Source of the DNA: an uncultured Bacteroidales bacterium | GTDB lineage: Bacteria; Bacteroidota; Bacteroidia; Bacteroidales; UBA932 | Assembly: GCA_944326265.1 (NCBI GenBank) | Contig: CALVDE010000004.1 | Coordinates: forward strand, 62,001-126,000 | Direction: 5' to 3' | DNA length: 64,000 nucleotides | Part shown: piece after piece, positions 46,023 through 53,533 of the stretch | Position numbering within the stretch: the stretch's first letter is position 1 | Layout: each line of letters begins with the position of its first letter | Notes under the pieces: generated by a model | What the model saw: the letters and a program-made list of their open reading frames with translations, nothing else | Databases searched by the model: none | Told to the model about the DNA's origin: nothing | Translations under genes and position numbers: made by a program

Positions 46023-46805
46023 ATGATAAAAGCACTGTTTTTCGACATTGACGGGACACTGGTAAGTTTCAGGACGCATTCGGTTCCGAAGCCGACCGTC
46101 GAGGCTCTTGCCGAAGCCAGAAGGCGCGGAGTGAGGATATTCATCTCCACAGGCAGACCGAGACCGCTGATCAACAACCTCGACCCCATAGAAAGCCTGA
46201 TAGACGGCTATATCACTGTAAACGGAGCGATATGCACCGTAGGCGGACAGACCATATCCCGCAACCCTATAGACCCGGAGGATGTGAGGACCATCATCGA
46301 AGCAGCCGACCGGTACGGCATACCGTCGCTCATCGTTGGCGAGGACAGAGCCATCGTACACAACTACAGTCCCATAGTGGACAAGGTCTTCGGCGGTATG
46401 CTGGCCATCACCGGAATCGACCGGACCACCACTACGGATCAGATGCTGGAAGCCCCGATATACCAGATGACTCCTTTCTTCGACACAGCTCAGGAAGCGG
46501 AGGTGGTCCGGCTGCTCAGGCACTCCGAGTCCACCCGCTGGTGTGAATACTTCTCGGACGTTATCTCAGCAGACGCCGACAAGGGCCGGGGCATGGAGAC
46601 CATCGCCGGACATGAAGGCATCGACCTGGACGAATGCATGGCGTTCGGAGACGGAGGAAACGACATCTCCATACTGAAAAAGGCCGGCACCGGTGTGGCT
46701 ATGGGCAACGCCGGGGATGAGGTCAAGGCAGCTGCCGACTATGTCACCGACCATATCGACAATGAGGGAGTGCCAAAAGCCCTCAGGCATTTCGGAATAA
46801 TCTAA
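46023..46805 (+). CDS. HAD-superfamily phosphatase, Cof type
   Basis: 260 residues starting MIKALFFDIDGTLVSF. Catalytic motif I is DIDGTL (nucleophile Asp and acid/base Asp), motif II is in FISTGRP, and motif IV is AFGDGGNDISILKKAG. The C2b cap domain between them fits Cof/YwpJ-type sugar-phosphate or flavin-related phosphatases. Substrate unknown. It is followed after 17 bases by thiD. Confidence 0.92.
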   Translation: MIKALFFDIDGTLVSFRTHSVPKPTVEALAEARRRGVRIFISTGRPRPLINNLDPIESLIDGYITVNGAICTVGGQTISRNPIDPEDVRTIIEAADRYGIPSLIVGEDRAIVHNYSPIVDKVFGGMLAITGIDRTTTTDQMLEAPIYQMTPFFDTAQEAEVVRLLRHSESTRWCEYFSDVISADADKGRGMETIAGHEGIDLDECMAFGDGGNDISILKKAGTGVAMGNAGDEVKAAADYVTDHIDNEGVPKALRHFGII

Positions 46806-46822
46806 CACAGACAACCCTACCG

Positions 46823-47668
46823 ATGGACAACAAGAAAGATTTCGCAAAAGTATTCATGATAGCAGGCAGCGAACCCTTAGGCAGCTGCGGCATACAGGCG
46901 GACATCAAGGCCGTATCGGCGTGCGGAGGATTCGCTGCCGGAGCCATAACCCTCATCGTGGACATGGACACCACCAGCGTCAAGGGCATACGCACCATGC
47001 CGGTGGACCTGATACTGAGCCAGAGCCGGCATTTCCTCAACGATGTGGGAGCCGACTGCATCAAGACCGGTATGCTCTATGACAGAAAGATAGTAGAAGC
47101 CGTGGCCGGACTTCTGCAGGAATACCCTGACGTACCCAAGGTAATAGACCCTGTCATGGTGGACTCGGGCGGCACTGCCCTCATTCTCGAAGACGCAGTG
47201 GAAGCCTACCGGAAGCTGCTCTTTCCTCAGGCCATGATCATCACCCCCAACATACACGAGGCCCGTGCCCTGGCCGGAGAGGATGTCACGCTCGACAACT
47301 CCGACAGTATCATACGCCGCCTGGCAGCCCCAGGCTGTTCGGTAATCATCAAGTCCATCCCGGACGGAGACAATCTGACCGACGTATTCTACAACAGGGA
47401 GACCGACACAGTCAGAAGATTCTCCAAACGCCGCATCGACACCCGCAACGTCAACGGCACCGGTGACACATTCGGCTCGGCCATAGCCACCTACATCGCC
47501 AGAAAGTATGACCTTGATGCTGCGGTCGAGAGAGCGGAGATATTCATCAACGAGTCCATAGCCTACGGAGCAGGCTACCGCTTCGGCCCCGGCTACGGCC
47601 CGGTACATCCGTTCTACCGCACGATTGACTTCTTCGAAAAAGAGGACAGAAGCTATTCCTTGAAATAG
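46823..47668 (+). CDS. thiD: Hydroxymethylpyrimidine/phosphomethylpyrimidine kinase (or pyridoxal kinase)
   Basis: 281 residues of the ribokinase-like fold. The N-terminal FMIAGSEPLGSCGIQADIKA and the anion-hole/catalytic NVNGTGDTFGSAIATYIARK are typical of ThiD, which phosphorylates HMP for thiamin. KVIDPVMVDSGG and ITPNIHEARALAG also match. Close relatives phosphorylate pyridoxal, so the substrate is not certain. The C-terminus GYGPVHPFYR is a common family ending. Its last 16 bases overlap the convergent murF-alr stop region. Confidence 0.85.
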   Translation: MDNKKDFAKVFMIAGSEPLGSCGIQADIKAVSACGGFAAGAITLIVDMDTTSVKGIRTMPVDLILSQSRHFLNDVGADCIKTGMLYDRKIVEAVAGLLQEYPDVPKVIDPVMVDSGGTALILEDAVEAYRKLLFPQAMIITPNIHEARALAGEDVTLDNSDSIIRRLAAPGCSVIIKSIPDGDNLTDVFYNRETDTVRRFSKRRIDTRNVNGTGDTFGSAIATYIARKYDLDAAVERAEIFINESIAYGAGYRFGPGYGPVHPFYRTIDFFEKEDRSYSLK

Positions 47669-50037
47669 ACACGCTTGACACGGCGGGAGACGCTGGTCAG
47701 CACCTCGTAGGGAATGGTTCCGAGCTTGTCGGAGAGTTCGGTCACTGGGATATTGTGCCCGAAAATCTCCACCTCATCCCCTACCTGCGCTCCTGAGCCG
47801 GTCACATCCAGCATACAGGCATCCATGCAGATATTGCCCAATACCGGCACCCTGCGGCCACGCACCATCATCTGCCCCACCCCGCAGCTCAGGTGACGGT
47901 CCAGACCGTCGGCATAACCCACAGGGATGACGGCCACGTCCGACACCCGGCTGACCCGTCCCTTGCGCCCGTAACCCACTGTCTGATCCGGCGTTATCCT
48001 GCGTATCGACGCTATGTGGGTCTTGAATGTGCTCACCGGCCTCAGACCCGGCAGCGGCCCTATGCCGTACAGCCCTATGCCCATGCGCACCATATCGAAG
48101 GCGTACTGCGGAAAACGCTCTATACCCGCACTATTGAGTATGTGCCTGAGTATCTTGTAAGGAAAATGCGGCTGCACCATTCCGGTCATCTCCTCGAACA
48201 GCCTTATCTGTCCGAGAGTGAACTCATCCTCCGAAGGTTCGTCCGCCACTGCCAGATGGGAGAACATACTGCGCAGCATCACCGTCCTGCGCCCCTGCAT
48301 GAAGCGCAGCAGCTCAGGGATATCGGCCTTGTCCAGACCCGAGCGGTTCATCCCGGTGTTCAGCTTCAGATGCACCGGATAATCCTCCACCCCGTTACGG
48401 GCGAGCACCGATTCGAAGTCCCGCAGCAGCGTCAGGGAATATATCTCCGGCTCCAACGAGAACTCTATCATCTGGTCAAATGCCTCCGGTTCGGGGTTCA
48501 TCACGGCTATCGGCACGGTTATTCCCTTCGAGCGCAGCTCCACTCCCTCGTCGGCGTAGGCCACCATCAGATAATCGGCACCGCTGTACTGGAGCTGGGC
48601 CGCTATCTCCCCGGCTCCGCTGCCGTAGGAGAACGCCTTCACCATGACAGCCAGCCTGGTTCCTTTCGGCACCCGGTTGCGCAGGATATTGAAATTGCCT
48701 GCCAGCGCATCCAGATCCACCTCAAGGACAGTCGTATGGGACTGCCGGGCCAGAAAACCGCCTATGTACTCGAAACGGAACTGCCTGGCGCCCTTGATCA
48801 GGATGCCCATGTCACGGTAATCGTCCCTCTTCTCACCGGCCAGGAACGCCTCCGTCGTCTCGTAGAACCGGCTCTGCGGGATATCGAAGAACTCCCGGTA
48901 ACGGGACAGACAGGGTCCGATGCCCACGAAACGGGCTATTCCGGCCTTCTTCAGCTGCGATGCCACCTCCCTGTATATCGAGCCGTCACCCCCCTCCACG
49001 TCCACGAAGTCGGAGAGGATGACCACCTTGGGACGGGCATTGTCCTGAACGGCCAAAGCCCCGAGAGCCAGTGCGAATGAAGCCGGATCGGAATTGTAGT
49101 AGTCCTTGATGAGAGTGCAGCCGTTGATACCCTCGCGTATCTCCATGCGCATGGCCACCGGCTGCAGACCGGCCACCCTCGGTGACAGACGGGCAAGAGT
49201 GTAACCGTGCAGGAGCATGAACGCCACCGCCGTCATACAGTCCTCGAACGACACCTCATCGGCAAACGGAATATGCAGCACTCCCCTCTCACCGCTCCTG
49301 CGCACCAGTATCTCCACATCCCGCCCCGAAGCGGACACACCGCAGTCGAGGATTCTCACATCCGACTCCGGCGAGACACCCCAGAGATACATTGCGGTGT
49401 CCGGACCGCACTGCCTCTCTATCACCCTGGCAGGCCAGCCCTCACGGCATACCACTGTCCTGCATCCGCGGAAAAGCAGGGACTTCTCTATCATCTTCGC
49501 CTCCTGCGAAGGGAAATTCTCACTGTGCGCATCTCCGAGATGAGTGAACACTCCTATGTCCGGACGTATTATATCGTGCAGCCGGGCCATCTCCCCCGGT
49601 CTTGACATACCGGCCTCTATCAATGCCATACGGCTGTCGGGCGCAATCTCGAGAACTGACAGCGGCACGCCCACCTGAGAGTTGTAGCTTCTCGGGCTGC
49701 GGCTCAGGGGCACGTCCTCTCCGAGGAGCTGGGCTATCCATTCCTTTACCACGGTCTTGCCGTTGCTGCCCGTAATGGCCGTCACCTCTGCCCGGCACTG
49801 CCGTCTGTACTGGGCCGCATCCTCCTGCAGAGCCGCCAGAGTGTCATCCACATACCTTATCGAAGCCTCTTCGAGAGTTTCATATTCAGGCCTGCGCTCG
49901 CTCAGTACGAAATGCCTCACACCACGGCCATACAGCCGCTCCACATAATCATGCCCGTCATTGTTCTGCCCCTTGAGGGCGTAGAAGACAGTCTCGGCAG
50001 GGCGGGTCACACTGCGGCTGTCCACAGATATAATCAT
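47653..50037 (-). CDS. murF-alr: Bifunctional MurF / alanine racemase fusion
   Basis: 794 residues. The MurF half (about 1-440) adds D-Ala-D-Ala to UDP-MurNAc-tripeptide. It has the UDP-substrate motif DSRS at the very start, the P-loop ITGSNGKT (88-95) and YNSDPASFALALGAL. The alanine racemase half (about 445-794) makes D-alanine, with the PLP-lysine block LAVMVKAFSYGSGAGEIAAQL and the C-terminal GNICMDACMLDV. The fusion is a known Bacteroidales trait and couples D-Ala supply to its use in peptidoglycan. The N-terminus is about 20-25 residues shorter than usual, and its start codon sits right behind a -7 element. Confidence 0.95.
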   Translation of the reverse strand: MIISVDSRSVTRPAETVFYALKGQNNDGHDYVERLYGRGVRHFVLSERRPEYETLEEASIRYVDDTLAALQEDAAQYRRQCRAEVTAITGSNGKTVVKEWIAQLLGEDVPLSRSPRSYNSQVGVPLSVLEIAPDSRMALIEAGMSRPGEMARLHDIIRPDIGVFTHLGDAHSENFPSQEAKMIEKSLLFRGCRTVVCREGWPARVIERQCGPDTAMYLWGVSPESDVRILDCGVSASGRDVEILVRRSGERGVLHIPFADEVSFEDCMTAVAFMLLHGYTLARLSPRVAGLQPVAMRMEIREGINGCTLIKDYYNSDPASFALALGALAVQDNARPKVVILSDFVDVEGGDGSIYREVASQLKKAGIARFVGIGPCLSRYREFFDIPQSRFYETTEAFLAGEKRDDYRDMGILIKGARQFRFEYIGGFLARQSHTTVLEVDLDALAGNFNILRNRVPKGTRLAVMVKAFSYGSGAGEIAAQLQYSGADYLMVAYADEGVELRSKGITVPIAVMNPEPEAFDQMIEFSLEPEIYSLTLLRDFESVLARNGVEDYPVHLKLNTGMNRSGLDKADIPELLRFMQGRRTVMLRSMFSHLAVADEPSEDEFTLGQIRLFEEMTGMVQPHFPYKILRHILNSAGIERFPQYAFDMVRMGIGLYGIGPLPGLRPVSTFKTHIASIRRITPDQTVGYGRKGRVSRVSDVAVIPVGYADGLDRHLSCGVGQMMVRGRRVPVLGNICMDACMLDVTGSGAQVGDEVEIFGHNIPVTELSDKLGTIPYEVLTSVSRRVKRVYFKE

Positions 50038-50041
50038 ACCG

Positions 50042-50049
50042 CAAAGTTA
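50042..50049 (-). promoter_or_regulatory. -7 element abutting the murF-alr start codon
   Basis: TAACTTTG on the minus strand ends five bases before the ATG at 50037, so the transcript may start at or next to the start codon (leaderless). No clean TTTG at 19-21 bases. Confidence 0.5.
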
Positions 50050-50694
50050 TGACGCAGTTTTGATTTTCCCTCAGAAAATCCGATATAAATTCACCCCTCG
50101 GCAAAATGCCGCCTCACACGGCCGGCCTCCGGGACACCTCCTTTGCGGACTATCATCGTCAAGGCAGTGACGGCAGCAGCCGGATGTCTCGATGCCGCAG
50201 CTATCGGCGATGGCTCGGAAGTGCTACGGTATGTACGGGCATCGGCCAACCGCACAACGAACTGTATCATTGATACTTACCGAAATAGCTGATGGATTTC
50301 GCCGCCTCAAAAGACTCCGAAATCCACACATTCGAAGACGCAACCAACTGATTACACGGCACTTCCGTCAAAAGCAAGATGCCCGTACTTCCCGTTATGC
50401 GCCCATAGTTGACGACGGGGCATAGCCGAATATTTCACTTTCCCTTGTCCTCCGCATATTTCCATGTTTCATGTTTCCACACCCCACTATCTGTAATCCG
50501 GCAATCGTCATAACGCACGCATATTCACTCACTTAGCTTTACGGCCTCAAAACAGATACTGAGGTGTGTCGTTCTCCCCTCTTTTCTCCATGACGCAAAG
50601 GTAAGCAGACTTTCCCGGACGGCGTTACCACTTCCGTAAAACATCTGCCGGAAGCACTGCCGGACGGGGACGGAATCTTCTTCAGAACTGACAG
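50050..50694. other. Non-coding stretch between murF-alr and the toxin gene
   Basis: About 645 bases with no gene I can support; the short frames on plus have no family features. The part from 50595 to 50675 is a third, partial copy of the repeat described at 53245-53533. The rest shows no recognisable element. Confidence 0.5.
50595..50675. repeat. Partial copy of the intergenic repeat of 53245-53323
   Basis: From GCAAAGGTAAGCAGACTTTC through CATCTGCCGG and GCCGGACGGGGACGGAA it matches 53245-53323 closely, with scattered substitutions and one extra A in CGTAAAACATC. It stops matching near 50676, next to the toxin gene's stop codon. It includes the CAAAGGTA that forms a minus-strand -7 element in the other copy. 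Confidence 0.7.
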
Positions 50695-50695
50695 T

Positions 50696-51004
50696 TCAGC
50701 GGATTTCTGCTGTCAATGCATCAGGATTGCGGCGACAGTCCCATACAGCATGTATGACGACATCGTCACTTTCCACAGTATAGACCAGTTTATAGTACTT
50801 GTTTGCAAGCAGCGACCGGAATTGCTCCGGACGGTGCGCCAGGAATCTTTCAAGTACTCCTATTTCAGGAAATCTCCGCAGCACTTCCGCTTCATCAATC
50901 AGTGAGTTGTACAGCCGTGTGGAATACGGCTCATTCTTGGAAGCCCAGAACCGGTAAATATTCTCAATATCCTCCTGAGCCTCTTTTGTCCAGACTATCC
51001 GCAT
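50696..51004 (-). CDS. ParE/RelE-type toxin
   Basis: 102 residues. The opening RIVWTKEAQEDIENIYRFWA and the centre LANKYYKLVYTVESDDVVIHAVWDCRRNP are those of the RelE/ParE fold; ParE members poison DNA gyrase and RelE members cleave mRNA, and which applies cannot be told here. The start overlaps the antitoxin gene's end by 10 bases, the standard order of antitoxin first. It lies in an island of defence-gene remnants. Confidence 0.9.
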   Translation of the reverse strand: MRIVWTKEAQEDIENIYRFWASKNEPYSTRLYNSLIDEAEVLRRFPEIGVLERFLAHRPEQFRSLLANKYYKLVYTVESDDVVIHAVWDCRRNPDALTAEIR

Positions 51005-51249
51005 ACAGGATGCTTCTTGCGCAGTTCGTCACTCGTACAGCAGTCACCTTTGCGGTAACTCTGCACGGATTCACCGAGCCGGTGCTCAAGCTCCTCTACG
51101 GAGTATTGGCATGGAGCGCTTTCAGCCACTTCCTTCCGTGCCTCCTCTATCAGTTTCTCCCCAAGCCACAGTTTGTTGTCGGCATTGAGAGACATCGCCT
51201 GTATCATCTTCCACAGGCTGCTTCTGCTCATAGAAATGGTTGCTTTCAT
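50995..51249 (-). CDS. Antitoxin of the ParE-type pair
   Basis: 84 residues. The beginning MKATISMSRSSLWKMIQAMS followed by WLGEKLIEEARKE resembles the N-terminal dimerisation segment of antitoxins paired with ParE toxins in Bacteroidales. The C-terminal half (APCQYSVEELEHRLGESVQS) should wrap the toxin. It is the first gene of the pair, with its own -7 element, and the complex probably represses that promoter, as is usual for the type. Confidence 0.8.
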   Translation of the reverse strand: MKATISMSRSSLWKMIQAMSLNADNKLWLGEKLIEEARKEVAESAPCQYSVEELEHRLGESVQSYRKGDCCTSDELRKKHPVCG

Positions 51250-51271
51250 ATTCCTTATGCTTTTTACTATG

Positions 51272-51279
51272 CAAATATA
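51272..51279 (-). promoter_or_regulatory. -7 element of the toxin-antitoxin pair
   Basis: TATATTTG on the minus strand, 22 bases before the ATG at 51249. No clear -33 element. Confidence 0.6.
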
Positions 51280-51290
51280 AGGATTATTTA

Positions 51291-51390
51291 CAACTTCCGG
51301 CAGCCTCTACCTATTGGATTCCGTCCACTGCCGTTTTTAGATAGTTGCTCTGTGAGCCTCTCACAATCCATATCGCCCTGCCTTGGAAAT
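51291..51390 (-). pseudogene. Internal fragment of a second LytTR gene
   Basis: On the minus strand, ATGGATTGTGAGAGGCTCAC, then AACTATCTAAAAACGGCAGT and on through GAGGCTGCCGGAAGTT, is nearly identical to two separate parts of the intact LytTR gene at 53483-53887. The roughly 100 bases between them are deleted, and a stop (TAG) lies where the intact gene has TGG-ATA. Together with the lytTR tail at 52040-52072 it shows that a second copy once existed here. Confidence 0.75.
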
Positions 51391-51822
51391 GATGCCTATG
51401 GCGTTGGTTTTTTGCATCCACTCTTTTGCGCTCAAGCGATAGCTGTTCAGGCCTGCCTGACTCCAAGTCGCGCTCCGAGAAACTGTCATCCGGTTTGAAA
51501 CCGAGGAACTCCGCCATCATGGGCGTTTTCAGGATTTCTTCTTTCTGCGGGACAGGAGCGCTCTCCGACGGCAGCGACGGCTGTACATAGTGACGTTCAT
51601 AATATTGCGTGGAGATGTTGCGGTTCAATGTCCTCACATCCCACATCTGCATGGATGCAGCCTCCAGATACCACCTTCGGGCGGTCTCATCCTCCACACG
51701 CAACGTGGCGAGTATATGCGACCATTTCAGATTTTGCAAACGTGTTTGCAAAATTGCCAAGTCAGGCATCGTGAGGTAGAACTTGCGGAAGTAGGCAAGA
51801 TACCGTTGACTGTACCCGCTTC
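51391..51822 (-). pseudogene. Remnant of a YhcG/DUF1016-type PD-(D/E)XK nuclease gene
   Basis: The frame reads GYSQRYLAYFRKFYLTMPDL, then LKWSHILATLRVEDETARRW...NRNISTQYYERHY and TPMMAEFLGFKPDDSFSERDLE, which are successive conserved blocks of the DUF1016 N-terminal domain and the start of the nuclease domain. It lacks the beginning of the gene (upstream of 51822 the repeat takes over) and the nuclease core. The 152-residue frame from 51769 to 51311 is a chimera, ending in the LytTR fragment. YhcG-type proteins are often linked to restriction and phage defence. Confidence 0.8.
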
Positions 51823-52072
51823 CGTAAACATCTGCCGGCGGCGCTGCCGGACGGGGACGGAAATGCCGGATGATTATTTTTTGAAGCGACGGTGCAGGCT
51901 TTGGGAAATCGCTTCTGATTCACAGCAGCTTACAAAATGCACTGCACATTTGGCCTGTTTCAAACCGGGTCAAATGTGCATCGCTCTAACGCAACACCTT
52001 GACAGTCAATAATATTTGCATCACCACTGCACCACCACTTCAAAAACTATCTCCCTCCACATGCCTGAGGTT
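51822..52072. repeat. Direct repeat, copy A (lytTR tail and downstream region)
   Basis: About 250 bases matching 53284-53533 with roughly one difference in eight positions by eye: CCGTAAACATCTGCCGGCGG, then TTTTTTGAAGCGACGGTGCA and TTGACAGTCA to CTGAGGTT. It contains palindromic copy 2 (arms TGCACATTT 51943-51951 and AAATGTGCA 51972-51980). On the minus strand it encodes the last residues of a LytTR protein (NLRHVEGDSF). Confidence 0.85.
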
Positions 52073-52450
52073 GAGGTTTTCGGCTATGAGGTAGGTGACA
52101 TCCTTGCGGCTGCCCATCTCCTGGTCGATGGTGCTGCCGATGCGGTTGGCGTAGAAGCAGGCCCATTTGTAGATCTCGTAGCGGAAGTCACGGAGCATCT
52201 CGAGGTACGGGATGGAGGAAAGGCAGCCCTGGAGGGTGTCGTTGAGGTTGTGCAGGAAGATGACGAAGGCGTGCAGGTCGAACAGGCCCAGGCTCACGGA
52301 GTCAACGGTCTCCACGCAGCTCTGGATGGTGCGGTAGAGCTTGAAGAGGACATTCTCGAGGTGCCAGACATCGACACGGGTGAGGGGGTGCTGGGTGCTG
52401 CGTCTTTTCATAGTGGCTTTGGTGGTCTGATGTTCAATGGTCTTGTCCAT
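52040..52450 (-). CDS. Unknown helical protein, 3' end recombined with a lytTR tail
   Basis: 136 residues, no signal peptide. The body is predicted all-helical: HPLTRVDVWHLENVLFKLYR, FDLHAFVIFLHNLND, SIPYLEMLRDFRYEIYKWAC. I do not recognise the family. Codons are strongly biased to C/G-ending forms, which supports real coding. The last ten residues, NLRHVEGDSF, are those of the LytTR protein encoded at 53483, and the DNA there belongs to the direct repeat, so the original C-terminus has been lost or replaced. It lies 39 bases after the abi gene on the same strand and may be cotranscribed with it. Confidence 0.55.
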   Translation of the reverse strand: MDKTIEHQTTKATMKRRSTQHPLTRVDVWHLENVLFKLYRTIQSCVETVDSVSLGLFDLHAFVIFLHNLNDTLQGCLSSIPYLEMLRDFRYEIYKWACFYANRIGSTIDQEMGSRKDVTYLIAENLNLRHVEGDSF

Positions 52451-52489
52451 ACCGGAAAAGAAAACGCTCCACGAAGAACAGCCAATATA

Positions 52490-53155
52490 TTATTTCTTCC
52501 AGCCAATTGCCATTCTTATATTGTCACATACCGTATTGAAACGGTCAATCTGACTAAGCCAGCCGGGAACATCCTTGTTAATCCAGCCCAGGACAGTTGT
52601 CATTTCCTGATGGATTTCCTCCACGCGGTCCAGATTCCAGCAGATGGACTCATTATGAAATACCCGGTTGCGGAAAGTACGGAATGTATTCAACGGAGCA
52701 GAGACATTCTTCCTCTGACGGTCCTTCTTGGGCATGAACGGAAACGCCCTGCGCAAGTCTTTCCACAGCAGGCGCTCATATTCGCTGTTCAGCAAGGAGA
52801 CCCAAAATCCAAATGTCAGTTCTGCAACAATCTTCGATGGAGTGATGCTTTCATGCCTTCCCGATATCTGTTTGCTCGCTTGTGTAACATAGTAGTTCAG
52901 CCTTGTCAGACCGGGAGTGGTCGGGAATACAGCATACCAGTCCTCCCTGCCTGTCATGGTCTCCAGTTCCCTGCACAAAGCATTGCGCAATGTTACCTCA
53001 AACACCGAAAGACTTGTGTAGAACGCCTCTGTCAATTCAAGGTTACATCGGTAATGAAGTATCGCACGGGCCTCATTGTCCGGATACAGGTTGAAATATC
53101 TCTCCATTCGCTTGGTAGAGAAAACTTTTTCGAAAAAAGGTTTGTTGTATTCCAT
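52490..53155 (-). CDS. Abi_2 family abortive-infection protein (AbiF-like, HEPN fold)
   Basis: 221 residues, mostly helical, no signal peptide or membrane helix. Family features in order: RMERYFNLYPDNEARAILHY with YRCNLELTEAFYTSLSVFEVTLRNALCREL, then TFGFWVSLLN and the motif FRNRVFHNE near residue 166. That motif fits the R-x4-6-H active site of HEPN ribonucleases. Abi_2/AbiF proteins are phage-exclusion factors, and some members are reported to be toxins held in check by an adjacent small RNA. A divergent promoter-terminator unit lies just upstream (53141-53234), matching that arrangement. Local neighbours are toxin and nuclease remnants. Confidence 0.88.
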   Translation of the reverse strand: MEYNKPFFEKVFSTKRMERYFNLYPDNEARAILHYRCNLELTEAFYTSLSVFEVTLRNALCRELETMTGREDWYAVFPTTPGLTRLNYYVTQASKQISGRHESITPSKIVAELTFGFWVSLLNSEYERLLWKDLRRAFPFMPKKDRQRKNVSAPLNTFRTFRNRVFHNESICWNLDRVEEIHQEMTTVLGWINKDVPGWLSQIDRFNTVCDNIRMAIGWKK

Positions 53156-53171
53156 ATTTTTTGTACTTTTG
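53141..53171 (+). promoter_or_regulatory. Consensus promoter pointing away from abi, into the small-RNA unit
   Basis: TTTG at 53141-53144 (inside codons 4-5 of abi), a 19-base spacer, then TACTTTTG at 53164-53171. It is one of the three best promoter matches in the window and no convincing protein frame follows it. Confidence 0.75.
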
Positions 53172-53175
53172 CATC

Positions 53176-53234
53176 GCAGTCCCGGGCGTTCCTCTCCCAG
53201 CTTTCAGTTACTGGTGATGAATCCGGGTTTTTTT
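53176..53234 (+). ncRNA. Candidate small RNA (abiF-RNA-like) divergent from abi
   Basis: A transcript starting four to seven bases after the -7 element would run ~58 bases to a terminator. CCCGG (53181-53185) pairs with CCGGG (53223-53227), followed by seven T's. An inner CCAG/CTGG pair (53197-53200/53211-53214) closes a ten-base loop. The only overlapping frame is a shadow starting upstream of the promoter. A conserved structured RNA near AbiF-type genes is described in the literature; whether this one belongs to that class is my inference and would need a covariance-model search. Confidence 0.55.
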
Positions 53235-53245
53235 ATGTCCTGCTG

Positions 53246-53253
53246 CAAAGGTA
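53246..53253 (-). promoter_or_regulatory. -7 element for the abi gene
   Basis: TACCTTTG on the minus strand gives a transcript start near 53241. The resulting ~85-base leader of abi would be fully complementary to the predicted small RNA. The element is part of the dispersed repeat also present at 50595. Confidence 0.45.
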
Positions 53254-53283
53254 AGCAGACTTTCCCGGACGTCGTTACCACTC

Positions 53284-53533
53284 CCGTAAACATCTGCCGG
53301 CGGCGCTGCCGGACAGGGACGGAAATGCCTGATGGTTATTTTTTGAAGCGACGGTGCAGGCTTTGGGAAATCACTCCTGATTCTCAATAACTTACAAATC
53401 ACAATGCACATTTAGCCTGTTTCAAATAGGGTCAAATGTGCGCCACTCTGACGCAACGCCTTGACAGTCAGTAATATTTGCATCACCACTGCACCGCCAC
53501 TTCAAAACCATCTCCCTCCACATGTCTGAGGTT
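53284..53533. repeat. Direct repeat, copy B (intact lytTR 3' end and downstream region)
   Basis: Partner of 51822-52072. It includes the last ~50 bases of the intact LytTR gene and palindromic copy 3 (GCACATTT 53406-53413 and AAATGTGC 53434-53441). The related stretch 53245-53323 also matches 50595-50675, so three partial copies occur within 3 kb. Confidence 0.85.

Noticed and set aside
50192-50425. 77-codon plus-strand frame in the gap before the toxin gene
   Set aside because: No promoter, no family features, and irregular composition unlike the neighbouring genes.
53076-53390. 104-codon plus-strand frame overlapping the candidate small RNA
   Set aside because: Its start lies upstream of the small-RNA promoter and inside abi, its end runs through the repeat, and it has no family features.
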